Below, piece by piece: positions 35,801 through 47,551 of a stretch of DNA of 64,000 bases. Source of the DNA: Chrysaora quinquecirrha (lineage: Eukaryota > Cnidaria > Scyphozoa > Semaeostomeae > Pelagiidae); contig JACTAT010000368.1 in NCBI GenBank assembly GCA_014526335.1, forward strand, positions 768,139-832,138. The letters run 5' to 3'. The notes below the pieces were generated by a model. The model saw only the letters and a program-made list of their open reading frames with translations, searched no databases and was not told the origin of the DNA. A program made the translations under genes and the position numbers. Within the stretch, counting starts at the first letter, position 1; each line of letters begins with the position of its first letter.

Positions 35801-38800
35801 CCCAGCTTTCTGGGAATCCAAATTTCTAGCTTTCCGATCTTTCGGCAGCAACTCCCAGTTACCCCCAGCTTTCTGGGAATCCAAATTTCTAGCTTTCCGA
35901 TCTTTCGGCAGCAACTCCCAGTTACCCCAGCTTTCTGGGAATCCAAATTTCTAGCTTTCCGATCTTTCGGCAGCAATTCCCAGTTATCCCAGCTTTCTGG
36001 GAATCCAAATTTCTAGCTTTCGATCTTTCGGCAGCAACTCCCAGTTATTCAAGCTTTCTGGGAATCCTAATTTCTAGCTTTCGATCTTTCGGCAGCAACT
36101 CCCAGCTACCCCAGCTTTCTGGGAATCCAAATTTCTAGCTTTCCGATCTTTGGCAGCAACTCCCAGTTATCCCAGCTTTCTGGGAATCCAAATTTCTAGC
36201 TTTCCGATCTTTCGGCAGCAACTCCCAGTGACCCCCAGCTTTCTGGGAATCCAAATTTCTAGCTTTCCGATCTTTCGGCAGCAACTCCCAGTTACCCCAG
36301 CTTTCTGGGAATCCAAATTTCTAGCTTTCCGATCTTTCGGCAGCAACTCCCAGTTACCCCAGCTTTCTGGGAATCCAAATTTCTAGCTTTCCGATCTTTC
36401 GGCAGCAATTCCCAGTTATCCCAGCTTTCTGGGAATCCAAATTTCTAGCTTTCGATCTTTCGGCAGCAACTCCCAGTTATTCAAGCTTTCTGGGAATCCT
36501 AATTTCTAGCTTTCCGATCTTTCGGCAGCAACTCCCAGCTACCCCAGCTTTCTGGGAATCCAAATTTCTAGCTTTCCGATCTTTCGGCAGCAACTCCCAG
36601 TTATCCCAGCTTTCTGGGAATCCAAATTTCTAGCTTTCCGATCTTTCGGCAGCAACTCCCAGTGACCCCCAGCTTTCTGGGAATCCAAATTTCTAGCTTT
36701 CCGATCTTTCGGCAGCAACTCCCAGTTACCCCAGCTTTCTGGGAATCCAAATTTCTAGCTTTCCGATCTTTCGGCAGCAATTCCCAGTTATCCCAGCTTT
36801 CTGGGAATCCAAATTTCTAGCTTTCGATCTTTCGGCAGCAACTCCCAGTTATTCAAGCTTTCTGGGAATCCTAATTTCTAGCTTTCCGATCTTTCAGCAG
36901 CAACTCCCAGCTACCCCAGCTTTCTGGGAATCCAAATTTCTAGCTTTCCGATCTTTCGGCAGCAACTCCCAGTTATCCCAGCTTTCTGGGAATCCAAATT
37001 TCTAGCTTTCCGATCTTTCGGCAGCAACTCCCAGTTATCCCAGCTTTCTGGGAATCCAAATTTCTAGCTTTCCGATCTTTCGGCAGCAACTCCCAGTTAT
37101 CCAAGCTTTCTGGGAATCCTAATTTCTAGCTTTCTGATCTTTCGGCAGCAACTCCCAGTTACCCCAGCTTTCTGGGAATCCAAATTTCTAGCTTTCCGAT
37201 CTTTCGGCAGCAACTCCCAGTTACCCCAGCTTTCTGGGAATCCAAATTTCTAGCTTTCCGATCTTTCGGCAGCAACTCCCAGTTACCCCAGCTTTCTGGG
37301 AATCCAAATTTCTAGCTTTCGATCTTTCGGCAGCAACTCCCAGTTATCCAAGCTTTCTGGGAATCCTAATTTCTAGCTTTCCGATCTTTCGGCAGCAACT
37401 CCCAGCTACCCCAGCTTTCTGGGAATCCAAATTTCTAGCTTTCCGATCTTTCGGCAGCAACTCCCAGTTATCCCAGCTTTCTGGGAATCCAAATTTCTAG
37501 CTTTCCGATCTTTCGGCAGCAACTCCCAGTTATCCCAGCTTTCTGGGAATCCAAATTTCTAGCTTTCCGATCTTTTGGCAGCAACTCCCAGTTATCCAAG
37601 CTTTCTGGGAATCCTAATTTCTAGCTTTCTGATCTTTCGGCAGCAACTCCCAGTTACCCCAGCTTTCTGGGAATCCAAATTTCTAGCTTTCCGATCTTTC
37701 GGCAGCAACTCCCAGTTATCCCAGCTTTCTGGGAATCCAAATTTCTAGCTTTCCGATCTTTCGGCAGCAACTCCCAGTTATCCCAGCTTTCTGGGAATCC
37801 AAATTTCTAGCTTTCCGATCTTTCGGCAGCAACTCCCAGTTATCCAAGCTTTCTGGGAATCCTAATTTCTAGCTTTCTGATCTTTCGGCAGCAACTCCCA
37901 GTTACCCCAGCTTTCTGGGAATCCAAATTTCTAGCTTTCCGATCTTTCGACAGCAACTCCCAGTTACCCCAGCTTTCTGGGAATCCAAATTTCTAGCTTT
38001 CCGATCTTTCAGCAGCAACTCCCAGTTACCCTTTCAACTCCCAGTTATCCAAGCTTTCTGGGAATCCTAATTTCTAGCTTTCTCTTTCGGGCAACTCCCA
38101 GCTACCCCAGCTTTCTGGGAATCCAAATTTCTAGCTTTCCGATCTTTCGGCAGCAACTCCCAGTTATCCCAGCTTTCTGGGAATCCAAATTTCTAGCTTT
38201 CCGATCTTTCGGCAGCAACTCCCAGTTATCCCAGCTTTCTGGGAATCCTAATTTCTAGCTTTCCGATCTTTCGGCAGCAACTCCCAGTTACCCCAGCTTT
38301 CTGGGAATCCAAATTTCTAGCTTTCCGATCTTTCGGCAGCAACTCCCAGTTACCCCAGCTTTCTGGGAATCCAAATTTCTAGCTTTCCGATCTTTCGACA
38401 GCAACTCCCAGTTACCCCAGCTTTCTGGGAATCCAAATTTCTAGCTTTCCGATCTTTCAGCAGCAACTCCCAGTTATCCCAGCTTTCTGTGAATTCAAAT
38501 TTCTAGCTTTCCGATCTTTCGGCAGCAACTCCCAGTCACCCCAGCTTTCTGGGAATCCAAATTTCTAGCTTTCCGATCTTTCGGCAGCAACTCCCAGTTA
38601 CCCCAGCTTTCTGGGAATACAAATTTCTAGCTTTCCGATCTTTCAGCAGCAACTCCCAGTTATCCCAGATTTCTGGGAATCCAAATTTCTAGCTTTCCGA
38701 TCTTTCGGCAGCAACTCCCAGTTATCCCAGCTTTCTGGGAATCCAAATTTCTAGCTTTCCGATCTTTCGGCAGCAACTCCCAGTCACCCCAGCTTTCTGG

Positions 38801-39345
38801 GAATCCAAATTTCTAGCTTTCCGATCTTTCGGCAGCAACTCCGAATTACCCAAGCTTTCTGGGAATCCAAATTTCTAGCTTTCCGATCTTTCGGCAGCAA
38901 CTCCCAGTTACCCCAGCTTTCTGGGAATACAAATTTCTAGCTTTCCGATCTTTCAGCAGCAACTCCCAGTTATCCCAGATTTCTGGGAATCCTTTCCGAG
39001 CAACTTATCCCAGCTTGCTGGGATCCAAATTTCTAGCTTTCCGATCTTTCAGCAGCGATCTTTCAGCAGCAACTCCCAGTTATCCCAGATTTCTGGGAAT
39101 CCAAATTTCTAGCTTTCCGATCTTTCGGCAGCAACTCCCAGTTATCCCAGCTTGCTGGGGATCCGAATTTCTAGCTTTCCGATCTTTCAGCAGCAACTCC
39201 CAGTTATCCCAGCTTTCTGGGAATCCAAATTTCTAGCTTCGGATCTTTCGGCAGCAACTCCCAATTATCCCAGCTTTCTGGGAATCCAAATTGCTAGCTT
39301 TTCAATCTTTCGGCTGCAACTCCCCGTTATCCCAGCTTTCTGGGA
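32843..39345. repeat. 62 bp satellite array, about 105 units, with higher-order repeats
   Basis: The basic unit (62 bp, variants of 61 and 63) contains CCCAGCTTTCTGGG and CCGATCTTTCGG, two short perfect stem-loops, joined by AATCCAAATTTCTAGCTTT and CAGCAACTCCCAGTTA. A marked variant pair (AATTCCCAGTTATCCC with the C-less GCTTTCGATC, then TTCAAGCTTT...CCTAATTTC) recurs at about 33239, 33860, 34733, 35352, 35973, 36406 and 36779, giving a ten-unit period of about 620 bp that later shortens. Units become irregular and truncated after about 38000, and the last ones are divergent. ORFs in it are artefacts of the repeat. Confidence 0.97.
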
Positions 39346-39673
39346 ACAAGAAAAAGCTTTCCCAGCTTCTCTCCTAGCTTTTTTGGTACGGGCTCTGCCA
39401 TGTAAGTTTTCTCCTATTTTGTTTTATCGCTATTTTGTTTTTCCACCTTTTTAATTTCCTTTCCTTATTTCCATATATTACTTTTTCGCCAAATACTGTT
39501 AGCCCACTATTATGCCTCCATTCCTATTAATTAAACTTAAATCAAGTAGGAAAGTATGATTTCGGAGCTAAAAGGTTATTGATAAAAAGTTCTTCTGAAA
39601 ATACAATCAGATTTGTGCATGTGAACATTAACTTCAATACATGATAAAAAAATTGAATGAAAATTGAATGAAA
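39346..39673. other. Spacer between satellite and YbaY-like gene end
   Basis: The 3' UTR and poly(A) site of the YbaY-like gene should lie here; AATAAA-like sequence is not obvious. Confidence 0.35.
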
Positions 39674-41868
39674 CTATTTCTTAACTTCAATGTTCTTGTG
39701 ATATGCATCTGTTTTTTCTTTTATATGGACATGATGTGAAACATCATTCAGATAATCACCATTTCTGAACCATTCGTTAGAGGTTTCATCCCTCCTCCAG
39801 CCGATATTCAAGCAGGCAGAAATCTGAAATGGTATCATTTTATACTCATTAAAGAAAAATCCTGATTTTGTATATAGCCTAAATCTGATGGAGTAGTGTT
39901 GGTATGACTTGGTTATTTGTTCTAAAAACCACACCTTAATTTTCATTAACTACACCCTTTTGTTCCTCCAGTGTGGATGCCACCGGTCTTTGCATTCCTT
40001 GCCTTAAAGTTTAGAGCCTGGAACAAAGCTGGATACAATAATGGGTCTTTTATACTATGAGATATGTGTGATTGATGATATTTGATGCTTTGAATCACAT
40101 CATATGCCATGAGAAAAACAACAGCACCAATAAAACATGAATATGACAAAAATATTCACAGATGTTATGAACTATAAAAAGAGGATAGCTTCCAATAATT
40201 AGTTGTTCTAAGGTGTAAGTTTTCTTTTTCACTGGGTAAACACCTGGCATAAAATACTTTCAAAAATGTTCTTTATATAAGTTTTTTGTGTCTGTTTGGG
40301 GTAAATCTGTTTTGGTTTTCGAATTTTAAATAATGGCTACATCAGTTATAATTATTCTAGCAGTGTCCAATTTCCATTTGCCCTCAGACAGAGATATCTG
40401 GCATGGAGTTTGAAGCATTATTGGTGTACAGGTGTCTTTTGGAAAAACAATAGCCCAGATTATTATTTTAAAACATAAAACAATAGATGAAGAGATCTAT
40501 CCATTGTTTCTTTTGGTGTGAAATAAGTTTTGATTGGTGTATTCTCTGGTTTTATGGAAAACAAAGAAAGAACCCTCAAATATCCCTGGAAGTGTATGGG
40601 GTACTGGTCATTTCCTGCCAACAGTCCAAAATGATAGAGATAACTTAGTCAGGTTTACCTTAAGTTTTTAGTTGAAATCATATGGAACAAAACAGCTTAA
40701 ATTGGTTTTAGCTTAAGATATTAATTGAAATCAAATGGATCGAGATAACTTTAATCTGCGATTGTCCTTTAATTTTTAGATTGGGTTATATCCAAACTTT
40801 TCTCAAATCAAACACATGTTACATGTTACAAATCAAAGTTGAGTGCCATTTTATGATGAACAACATGAACGAAAATCCATAACATTTAAGTAGCTATAGA
40901 AGCTTTTTCTGAAGTGGCGGCAAAGTTTCCTCTCACCAGTTGGGGAAAAGGTCTCAATAGCAACTAAGCGATCCAATAGTGACTATTCCATCAGATAGCA
41001 ACTACTTGATCAAATACAAAATCGCTATTCAACTGAGACCTTTTCCCAAACTGCCCACTAAGGTCCTTCCTGAGGGTTTGTGATACAAGGTTTGTATCTG
41101 CTGAAAAGTATAGTCACTATAGTCACAGAACCTACATTATTCTGAAACTGAGGCTCAATCAGTACAGTTTTAAACTCGCATACAGAAATTAATTGTTCAA
41201 AATCAGTTTGTTCAGTAATCTCCTGACTGGTCTGGGCCAGAAAATTTCCAGAGGGGTGGGCCTACCTATACCTACGCAGAACAGAAAATATCTATATGAA
41301 CACGTTAAGAAATCTTTGTGTCAGTTTTACAACATTACTGATTTCACATTTGTGGACGTAGTAATCAATTCTCAAGCATTTCAGTGCGATTTCTCGCACC
41401 AGCATGGCTAATTCTTTGTAATAATGATATTAATAATTTGCTTGCTATATTCACGTTTTCTTATCGTTTTTACTGCAATTTATTTCCATTAAATTAAGAA
41501 ACTGTTAAGAAACTTTTAGAACTAAATTTGGGCCAAAAATTAAGAAACTTTTAGAACTAGAAAACCTGTAAACAATTCTCTTCAAATCAAGATCCAAAAC
41601 AAAGATTAAAGCTATCTACACTTACATTATATCTTATCCCAAATGCAAAGTTGGAAACTTTCAACTCATAATTTAGTGGTTCTCCTTTCTTGTAAATGCC
41701 ATGAATCTCAATTGCAACTTCCGCAATTTTTTTCGACGCAACATCCATCTTCATTGCATCGACCAGCTTAACATAGAGGATAGAAGGTTCAGGCAAAGGA
41801 CTATCTGGAGCTACATCCCTGAATGTTATTTCACCAGATATTGTGAGATCTCCAACCTGAAATCCCAT
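39674..41868 (-). CDS. Small YbaY/YscW-like beta-domain protein, two exons
   Basis: Exon 1 is 41868-41626 and exon 2 is 39823-39674; together they encode about 130 residues. Exon 1 ends FGIRYN before GTAAGT (phase 0); exon 2 begins after TTTCAG with ISACLNIGW and ends IEVKK and a stop. The joined pattern G-E-I-T-F-R-D...P-SILYVKLVD...IAEV...P-L-N-Y-E-L...RYNISACLNI resembles the bacterial YbaY lipoprotein / YscW fold (one beta sandwich). There is no signal peptide or lipobox, so it is probably cytosolic. Its biochemical role in animals is unknown to me. A paralogue with about 78% identity over 77 residues starts at 61187 on the other strand. The paralogue's start codon aligns with GAG here, so the start used is an internal ATG or lies in an unseen upstream exon. 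Confidence 0.75.
39824..41625 (-). other. Intron of the first YbaY-like gene
   Basis: 1.8 kb. A 67-codon minus ORF at 39946-40149 next to exon 2 has no recognised domain; otherwise featureless. Confidence 0.5.
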
Positions 41869-44619
41869 CTTCGCTGAAGCCTCGTAGTCAAGCTTAATTT
41901 CGCTCGAATCAGCACTTCCTTGTTGTCAGACGTCGTCAGGTGAAAGGTGGAAATGAAAAGCGAAGCTGCGATGAATGTATGTTGTTGAATCCGTTGATTC
42001 TAGTTCGGTGTTCAGGAATCAGGATTGGATTCAGGATACGGGGGTCTACATAACGACAGAAATAATGTCGGTCCGAATCCGGGCTCCAGAAATTAGGTAA
42101 ATATCACTTCGGCATAAAACTCTATTTTTTCACAGTTTCTTTTTTCAAAATGTGCTTAAAAAATTGGACAAAGCAGATGTCATTGTGAGGTGAATCAAGT
42201 TGTGATAGAATTGCCAAAAATATGAAATGCAAAATATGAAAGGCAAATTTCTAGATACCCATCTAGCAAACTCGGTAACCAAAAATATCACGTGATCGAT
42301 GACGTATGTAGTTACCAGTCAGTATAAAATCAATGTGAAGATATTTAATTTCAGTATACCAATTATGAAAGAGCGTCAAAAATTGAGCAAAATATTGTAA
42401 GGCACGACTTGCATTTGAGCTAAGGATACAAAGTTATGCACAGTTAAAAATGTGCTCCTCCGCAGAGACTCAAAATTTTTGAGCTTTCAAAATTCATTCT
42501 GTCGTCTGTGGTCTGAAGCAAAACTACTGTCTTCTACGCTTTGTTGAGGTATCACGGATGTGCAAGAGGTGCAAACCTGTCAGAAAAATTTGGATCCATA
42601 GTTGTTATTGTCATTCACACGTTCTTCTTACCTACTGGACAAGGCGAAAACTTGCGATCTTGAGTTCATGTGCTTTACCAATGATACTTATGTAATGCAA
42701 TGCACGCCTGTCCAATTTCAACGTCTTACCATTATCAAAAGTTCTTAACCCTTGAGAAGCCGAAACTCCGGGAGATTGCGTTCGACTTTCCTTTTATGTG
42801 TTGCCTTTAGACACTTTATGTACTCTTCGTCTATCGTTTGTACTGTATAATTCTTTACGTTCTTTTCTTGCGACCATAATTTATCGCCATTACTTTCTAG
42901 GTCAACATACTGTACATCATGCGTCTAGAACTTGTAGCTCAACCCTGAATTTTATCAAGCGTGGTAAGGCGTGGTATAAAACGACCAGGCGCAAGTCTCC
43001 ACTGCAGCTCCACTGTGAGGTATTTTGCAAAGGAGAATAACAGAATGTGAGAGTGAATTGTTAGAAACCGCACTAGTTTTGCTAAGTTGCGTTCAAGATA
43101 ATGTTCTTTTGCTGCTTCATTAGAAGTACCATTGACATCTGCCCTTTTCTTTGGTTGTATCTCTCTTGTTGTTGTTCTACTTTTACATTTGCTATTTACA
43201 TTCCAATGCAACATCGGCTTCTTGAAATTATATATCGACCGTTTCGCACTTCCCTAACATGGTAACTAATGATGTGTATGCTTAAACTATTGAATCTGAT
43301 GAAGCCAATGGATCTCTGTAGACCCTGATAATAGAGACTGGGTGACTATCGGACAGCATAGTCGGAAAACAGGCTGACGTTCCCGTACAATAATTACATA
43401 TGAAAGAAATTCGTCCTAATAAAGCTTCTACAGAAAAAAACAACATGCCGGAACCTGAGCACTAAGCCTAGCAGGGTGAATCGTGGATCAGATAGCAGCC
43501 AGTTTCAACGTTAGCGTTCCTTTTTGGAAAATTATTGTGTATTTTTTCAATCAGATTAGGTGTATTAAACAGGCGAACAGCAATTCCCAAGTCTTACTTA
43601 AGGAACAACATTTCATCTTCACGGTCAAAAAATCAGCCGAAACATGTATTATAAATTCAATTCTATTGTGATTGTTCTGAAGCTCTTATATCTTATATTC
43701 TGTTGCTTGGAAATATACCTGTTTTCCATTTCAGCATTTTCGAAAACGCGGACGCAGTGCCAAGATCTGATCGCAGCGCTCTACCAAGCGTCGGAAGTTC
43801 AGACCAACGGTACACTGTGCCCAAATGGAAACCAGCCGATATTGGCAAGGGCTTTGTTGTATACGCTTCAAGAAATGACGAAATTCTTAAGTAATGGCGG
43901 ACTAGAATTAGTCCTGGAAGGTTTCTCCTGAGCTACAACTTGACGAACAGTAAATGAAATAACTGACCCTCTCTTTCAAAATAGAAACACGCTTTTTAGG
44001 ACCTGGTTTCATGACTATTGCTTCGCATTGAGTTGTTTTTATCCTTGAAAATAGATTATCCTTGGAAAAAAGCACGTTTGATTGACCACTTATCACGTGA
44101 ATCTGAGTTCTTCTGACATTTTCGTACCCCCCAGTTTGCTAGATGGTTACAGTAGTTTCCCTGTCTAATAGGAAAAGAATTGTACGTATGGCTCTTTATA
44201 GCTATTTGTCTGTAGAATACTTTTCCTAAATGATATTCTGATGAAGGTCCGACGTGACCCACCTGGCATGTATCTCTGTATCTCTCGGGTGCCGTGCGTG
44301 ATCTACAATCATTCACAAAATATATTCAGACCACGCATCATTATGCAGTATTCAACTCTTATACCATAGCGGAAATAATTTTTACCCCCCCCCCCCTCCC
44401 CCAAAAGTAACGTTGTAGGACGAAAAAGCTCCTGGAGCAAACAGGCACCAAAATTCATCACAAACAGCATTGACTATATCTCAGAATTTTTGTGAACGTT
44501 TGTAGTTAGAAATTTAACAAATGGACGCAATAAAACGACATATAAACATCCCATTATACGAAAAGAAAAGAACTTGTGACTTATTAATAAAATTAAATTA
44601 ATAAAAATAATAAGAAGTA
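41869..44619. other. Intergenic region between YbaY-like gene and GPCR
   Basis: A plus-strand stretch at about 43734-43930 after TTTCCATTTCAG is open in two frames and could be a terminal exon, but I recognise nothing in either. A poly-C run lies at about 44383-44402. No other feature. Confidence 0.35.
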
Positions 44620-45534
44620 TTACGGCTTGCATGAACTCAACAGGTAGTCTTTCAGTTTTTGTCTAAATCTGGCACTTGACCAAACCAAACTTAATGGATC
44701 GAAAATGGGTGGAAGAAATAAAATCCTGAGAAATATCTTTGAAATAACTTTCATTATTGCCGAGTTATTGACTCCCATTCGCGCTAGTAGAGTGATAAAA
44801 CTTGCTGGTAGCCAAGTTATCAGAGTTGAAATTTGCAATGCGAACAAGATTTTCAATGCTTCATCGCAAGAAGAGACAGACGACAACTTGTTGTCTCTAT
44901 CTTGATTTGATGCCAGAGAAGAGATATGACGTCGAGCTGCTCTGACTGCTTTGGAAGTTGCCACGTACAATACAAACAGAAGCAAAGAAAGAATGAAAAT
45001 GATAATAATAGGAGCATATGAAGATGGGTTTAAATACTTTATGAATAGAACGGCTAGACAGCAACTCCACAGCAAAGCAATAGTTAAAATGTTCTTTGTG
45101 CGACTTGAATTGAGAAGTATAGTTCCAGTTTCAACTCTGGATATCTTACGCAGCTGAATGTAAGTAACGAAGATCATTGTAAGGACGGAACAACAATTCA
45201 TCAAAAGAGTACCAACGTGACTGATCGATCGGCTAACGCATTGATCTTTTATGTAAACAATACCAACATTAATTTGAACAGTGCTGCCAAAAACAAGGTG
45301 GAAAATGAACAAATTTGCATTCAATATATCTTGAAGTTGATTACCAGTTTTTACAAAAATGAAATAACCAGCAGTGGTGGCGTTAAGCGTGATAGAAATT
45401 ACCGAACACAGGAACCACAGGATTGCTTCCCAAAATGAATATTCCAGTTCATCAGATATTAAACGAAAACACATTTTTATGAAAAAACTTTGTGAATTGC
45501 TTCCCGGCAGTGATGAATTCGAGTAGCCTTCCAT
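44620..45534 (-). CDS. Intronless seven-transmembrane receptor, divergent rhodopsin-like GPCR
   Basis: Single open frame of 304 residues. Seven hydrophobic segments at about 36-61, 72-95, 105-128, 148-167, 173-197, 226-251 and 259-285, with a basic third intracellular loop (KAVRAARRH, about 195-203) and a basic C-terminal tail. Class A marks are degenerate: TM6 keeps WLP (241-243), TM7 has DPLSLVW in place of NPxxY, and the DRY position reads YIQLRKI. C99 stands before TM3 but the very short second extracellular loop has no Cys partner, so the usual disulfide looks absent. A possible N-glycosylation site (NSS) is at residue 6. It probably acts as a plasma-membrane receptor; the ligand is unknown. 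Invertebrates carry many lineage-specific receptors like this. Confidence 0.75.
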   Translation of the reverse strand: MEGYSNSSLPGSNSQSFFIKMCFRLISDELEYSFWEAILWFLCSVISITLNATTAGYFIFVKTGNQLQDILNANLFIFHLVFGSTVQINVGIVYIKDQCVSRSISHVGTLLMNCCSVLTMIFVTYIQLRKISRVETGTILLNSSRTKNILTIALLWSCCLAVLFIKYLNPSSYAPIIIIFILSLLLFVLYVATSKAVRAARRHISSLASNQDRDNKLSSVSSCDEALKILFALQISTLITWLPASFITLLARMGVNNSAIMKVISKIFLRILFLPPIFDPLSLVWSSARFRQKLKDYLLSSCKP

Positions 45535-46502
45535 TATAATAAGCTTTCCATTCGTTTCAAGCTACAAAATAAGCCGAAGCCAAAGAGCAACAAATTTAAG
45601 CAGCTCGTAGATCAAACGTCATGAACAGATGGGCAGTTGACGCGATTAGGCCTGTTAAATTGGATTTTCAAAAGTAAGTTAAGGTGGAAACCAGCATCCC
45701 TCGCTGTTTCTGTGAGAATTAACAACTCGATAACTGATTTCAGACGAATCATACGACAAAACGCAAGAAACTCAGCTAAAAATGTTCACATTCACACATG
45801 ACGCACATTAATTATACAATAGCAAACAGATTTTTCAGCAGAACAAATGCAAAACACCCACAAATTATAATAAAACTCTGAAAAGGCTAAACCAGCCGGA
45901 TTCAAAACAAAGGGGTTGTAGCACCATTTCAAGTCCGGATGTTCAGCCTCACAGCAAGACGTTTTACATTATGTTACGAAATACTGATGTTGTTCAATAG
46001 CCAAGCACAGTAATCTTGCAGCATCTAAACTGAAAACTTACTTAGAATTTGGAGGAAATAAACGACCATTTTTAGTTTTGACATCTTTCCATTGATTTAA
46101 CAATCATAAATCAGAATAACAGGTTGCTACATTATAAATGACACACAATTAAAAAGAAAACTCTTTAAATACAAGATAACTAGTCGTTAACAGTGTTAAG
46201 GGGATGCTGCTCTGAGCTAGAATGCAAATATTGCAGAAGACTGCCATAAGTATATCAAAACCTACTCAAAAAAACAGTGTTTAGTCTATTGACTATGATC
46301 GAAACGAATATCAAGGGTTATGGTTGTTTTCTAGCAAGTAGTTCAAGTTGAACCAGAGTTTTCTATAGGCAGGGAAGAATTATAAAGCCATTAAATTTCA
46401 ACCTAACCCCACTTTTCATTGCATTTTCTTACTAATTCGACCATGGAGATTCCAAATCCGAGATGGGCCCTTTTCAATTGTGACCGGAAGTTGACTTTTT
46501 GA

Positions 46503-46510
46503 TGACGTCA
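46503..46510. promoter_or_regulatory. CRE-type site
   Basis: TGACGTCA in GATGACGTCATCAG; an identical 13 bp context recurs at 46655-46662. Confidence 0.35.
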
Positions 46511-46654
46511 TCAGGTGCGGTCTTTTTTGCCGCTTATATTTCGCTCCCGTCAATCAAAATGCCTGTAAAATGTATAATTTCGAATAGAACTCGACGAGTT
46601 CTTTCGATTGATATATATATGAGTGATTTTCGATGACATCAGCAATTTAAATGA

Positions 46655-46662
46655 TGACGTCA
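46655..46662. promoter_or_regulatory. CRE-type site, second copy
   Basis: TGACGTCA in GATGACGTCATCAG, 152 bp from the first copy. Confidence 0.35.
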
Positions 46663-46896
46663 TCAGCGAGAAAAACTCTCGCAGAAAGCCAGTATAATCG
46701 TCAATTAATGAATAAACTAGTATTTCGACAATATTTTCTTTATTCTACGTTACTACACTGTCAGTTGGCCTTGCTACTTATATGGCAACAACAAGTGAGA
46801 GATCTGGGGTGAGTATCCTCTAAAAACAACAACGTTGTAACTGAAGATATGAAAGAACACAAAAATTAGATAAGCTTTACTTGAATCCACCTAGAT

Positions 46897-47551
46897 TCAT
46901 GGAATCCACTCCGAATCATCATCTTCACTTCCACGGCTTGATGAATCGTCAAAAAATATATGATCCATCTCCCACTCTTCAAAGGAAGCATCGAAACTAT
47001 CTCCGTCATTTTCTTCTTCATTCAACGCTCTTCGAGATCTTTATTGGCGGCTTGGGCTGGTTTTATTTCTTCTTTTTTTAAGAGGCGGTTGCATTTCTAC
47101 ACTTCGCGATGATCCGTGGAACGACCTTGGAAGTTGCTCACCTATAGTAATAGATTACTTTCAATGGCAAGGTAATCGGCAGACAAATGTATCCAAAAGT
47201 ACACGAACAACGCAAGAACTAAAAGAATTGTCAGAATTGGCAGGTCACGATTGATAGCAAATGTACCTCTTAAGTCAATTCAAAAATTTAGAAGAGGAAT
47301 GAAATACTTACCCGTGAACCAAACTGGTTTCACGATGCGCTCTTCAGTTTCAATTCTCCAGCCGCAGTCTTTAGGGGAAATCGACGGAATATGTCGTCCT
47401 GTGCACCTCAACCAATGATAAACTTGATAGTGGATGGGACGGATAACTTGCTTTAAGGAGTCGGGATCAGGAGGTAAAGATTGAGATGCCTTGGTTTTCA
47501 TAGCTTTGTAGAGCCGGACCCTGGTATCGACAAGAGACTCGTTTTCATTTT
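46897..47551 (-). pseudogene. Broken C-terminal part of a transposon-associated gene
   Basis: Two exons: 47551-47312 and 47141-46897. Exon 1 reads SLVDTRVRLYKAMKTKASQS, then LPPDPDSLKQVIRPIHYQVY, an HW, a CGW and VKPVWFT, ending before GTAAGT. Exon 2 starts after an AG at 47142-47143 and continues in frame with GEQLPRSFHGSSRS and a Lys/Arg patch, then a Ser/Asp/Glu-rich acidic tail ending SEWIP. I recall this LPPxxDxxKxHxxRxHYQ...VW...PQLP pattern from repeated uncharacterised metazoan genes that seem to travel with transposons; this is memory, not a search. An in-frame TAA at 47041-47043 breaks exon 2, so the copy is probably dead. Confidence 0.45.

Larger units (their letters stand above)
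45535..46896. other. Intergenic region with two CRE palindromes
   Basis: The GPCR promoter should lie just above 45534. The stretch at 46430-46700 holds an ETS-type ACCGGAAGT (46483-46491) and two TGACGTCA sites. No coding is supported. Confidence 0.4.

Noticed and set aside
32936..36386. Many 76-119 codon ORFs (KDRKARNLDSQKAG-type and KIGKLEIWIPRKLG-type)
   Set aside because: They are translations of the 62 bp satellite in different frames; they start and stop where unit length changes and have no independent support.
32843..39345. CRISPR-like array
   Set aside because: Units are contiguous with no unique spacers, and the genome is eukaryotic; it is a satellite.
43644..43931. Possible terminal exon after TTTCCATTTCAG
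   Set aside because: Two different frames are open over the same stretch and neither resembles a family I know; no partner exon was found.
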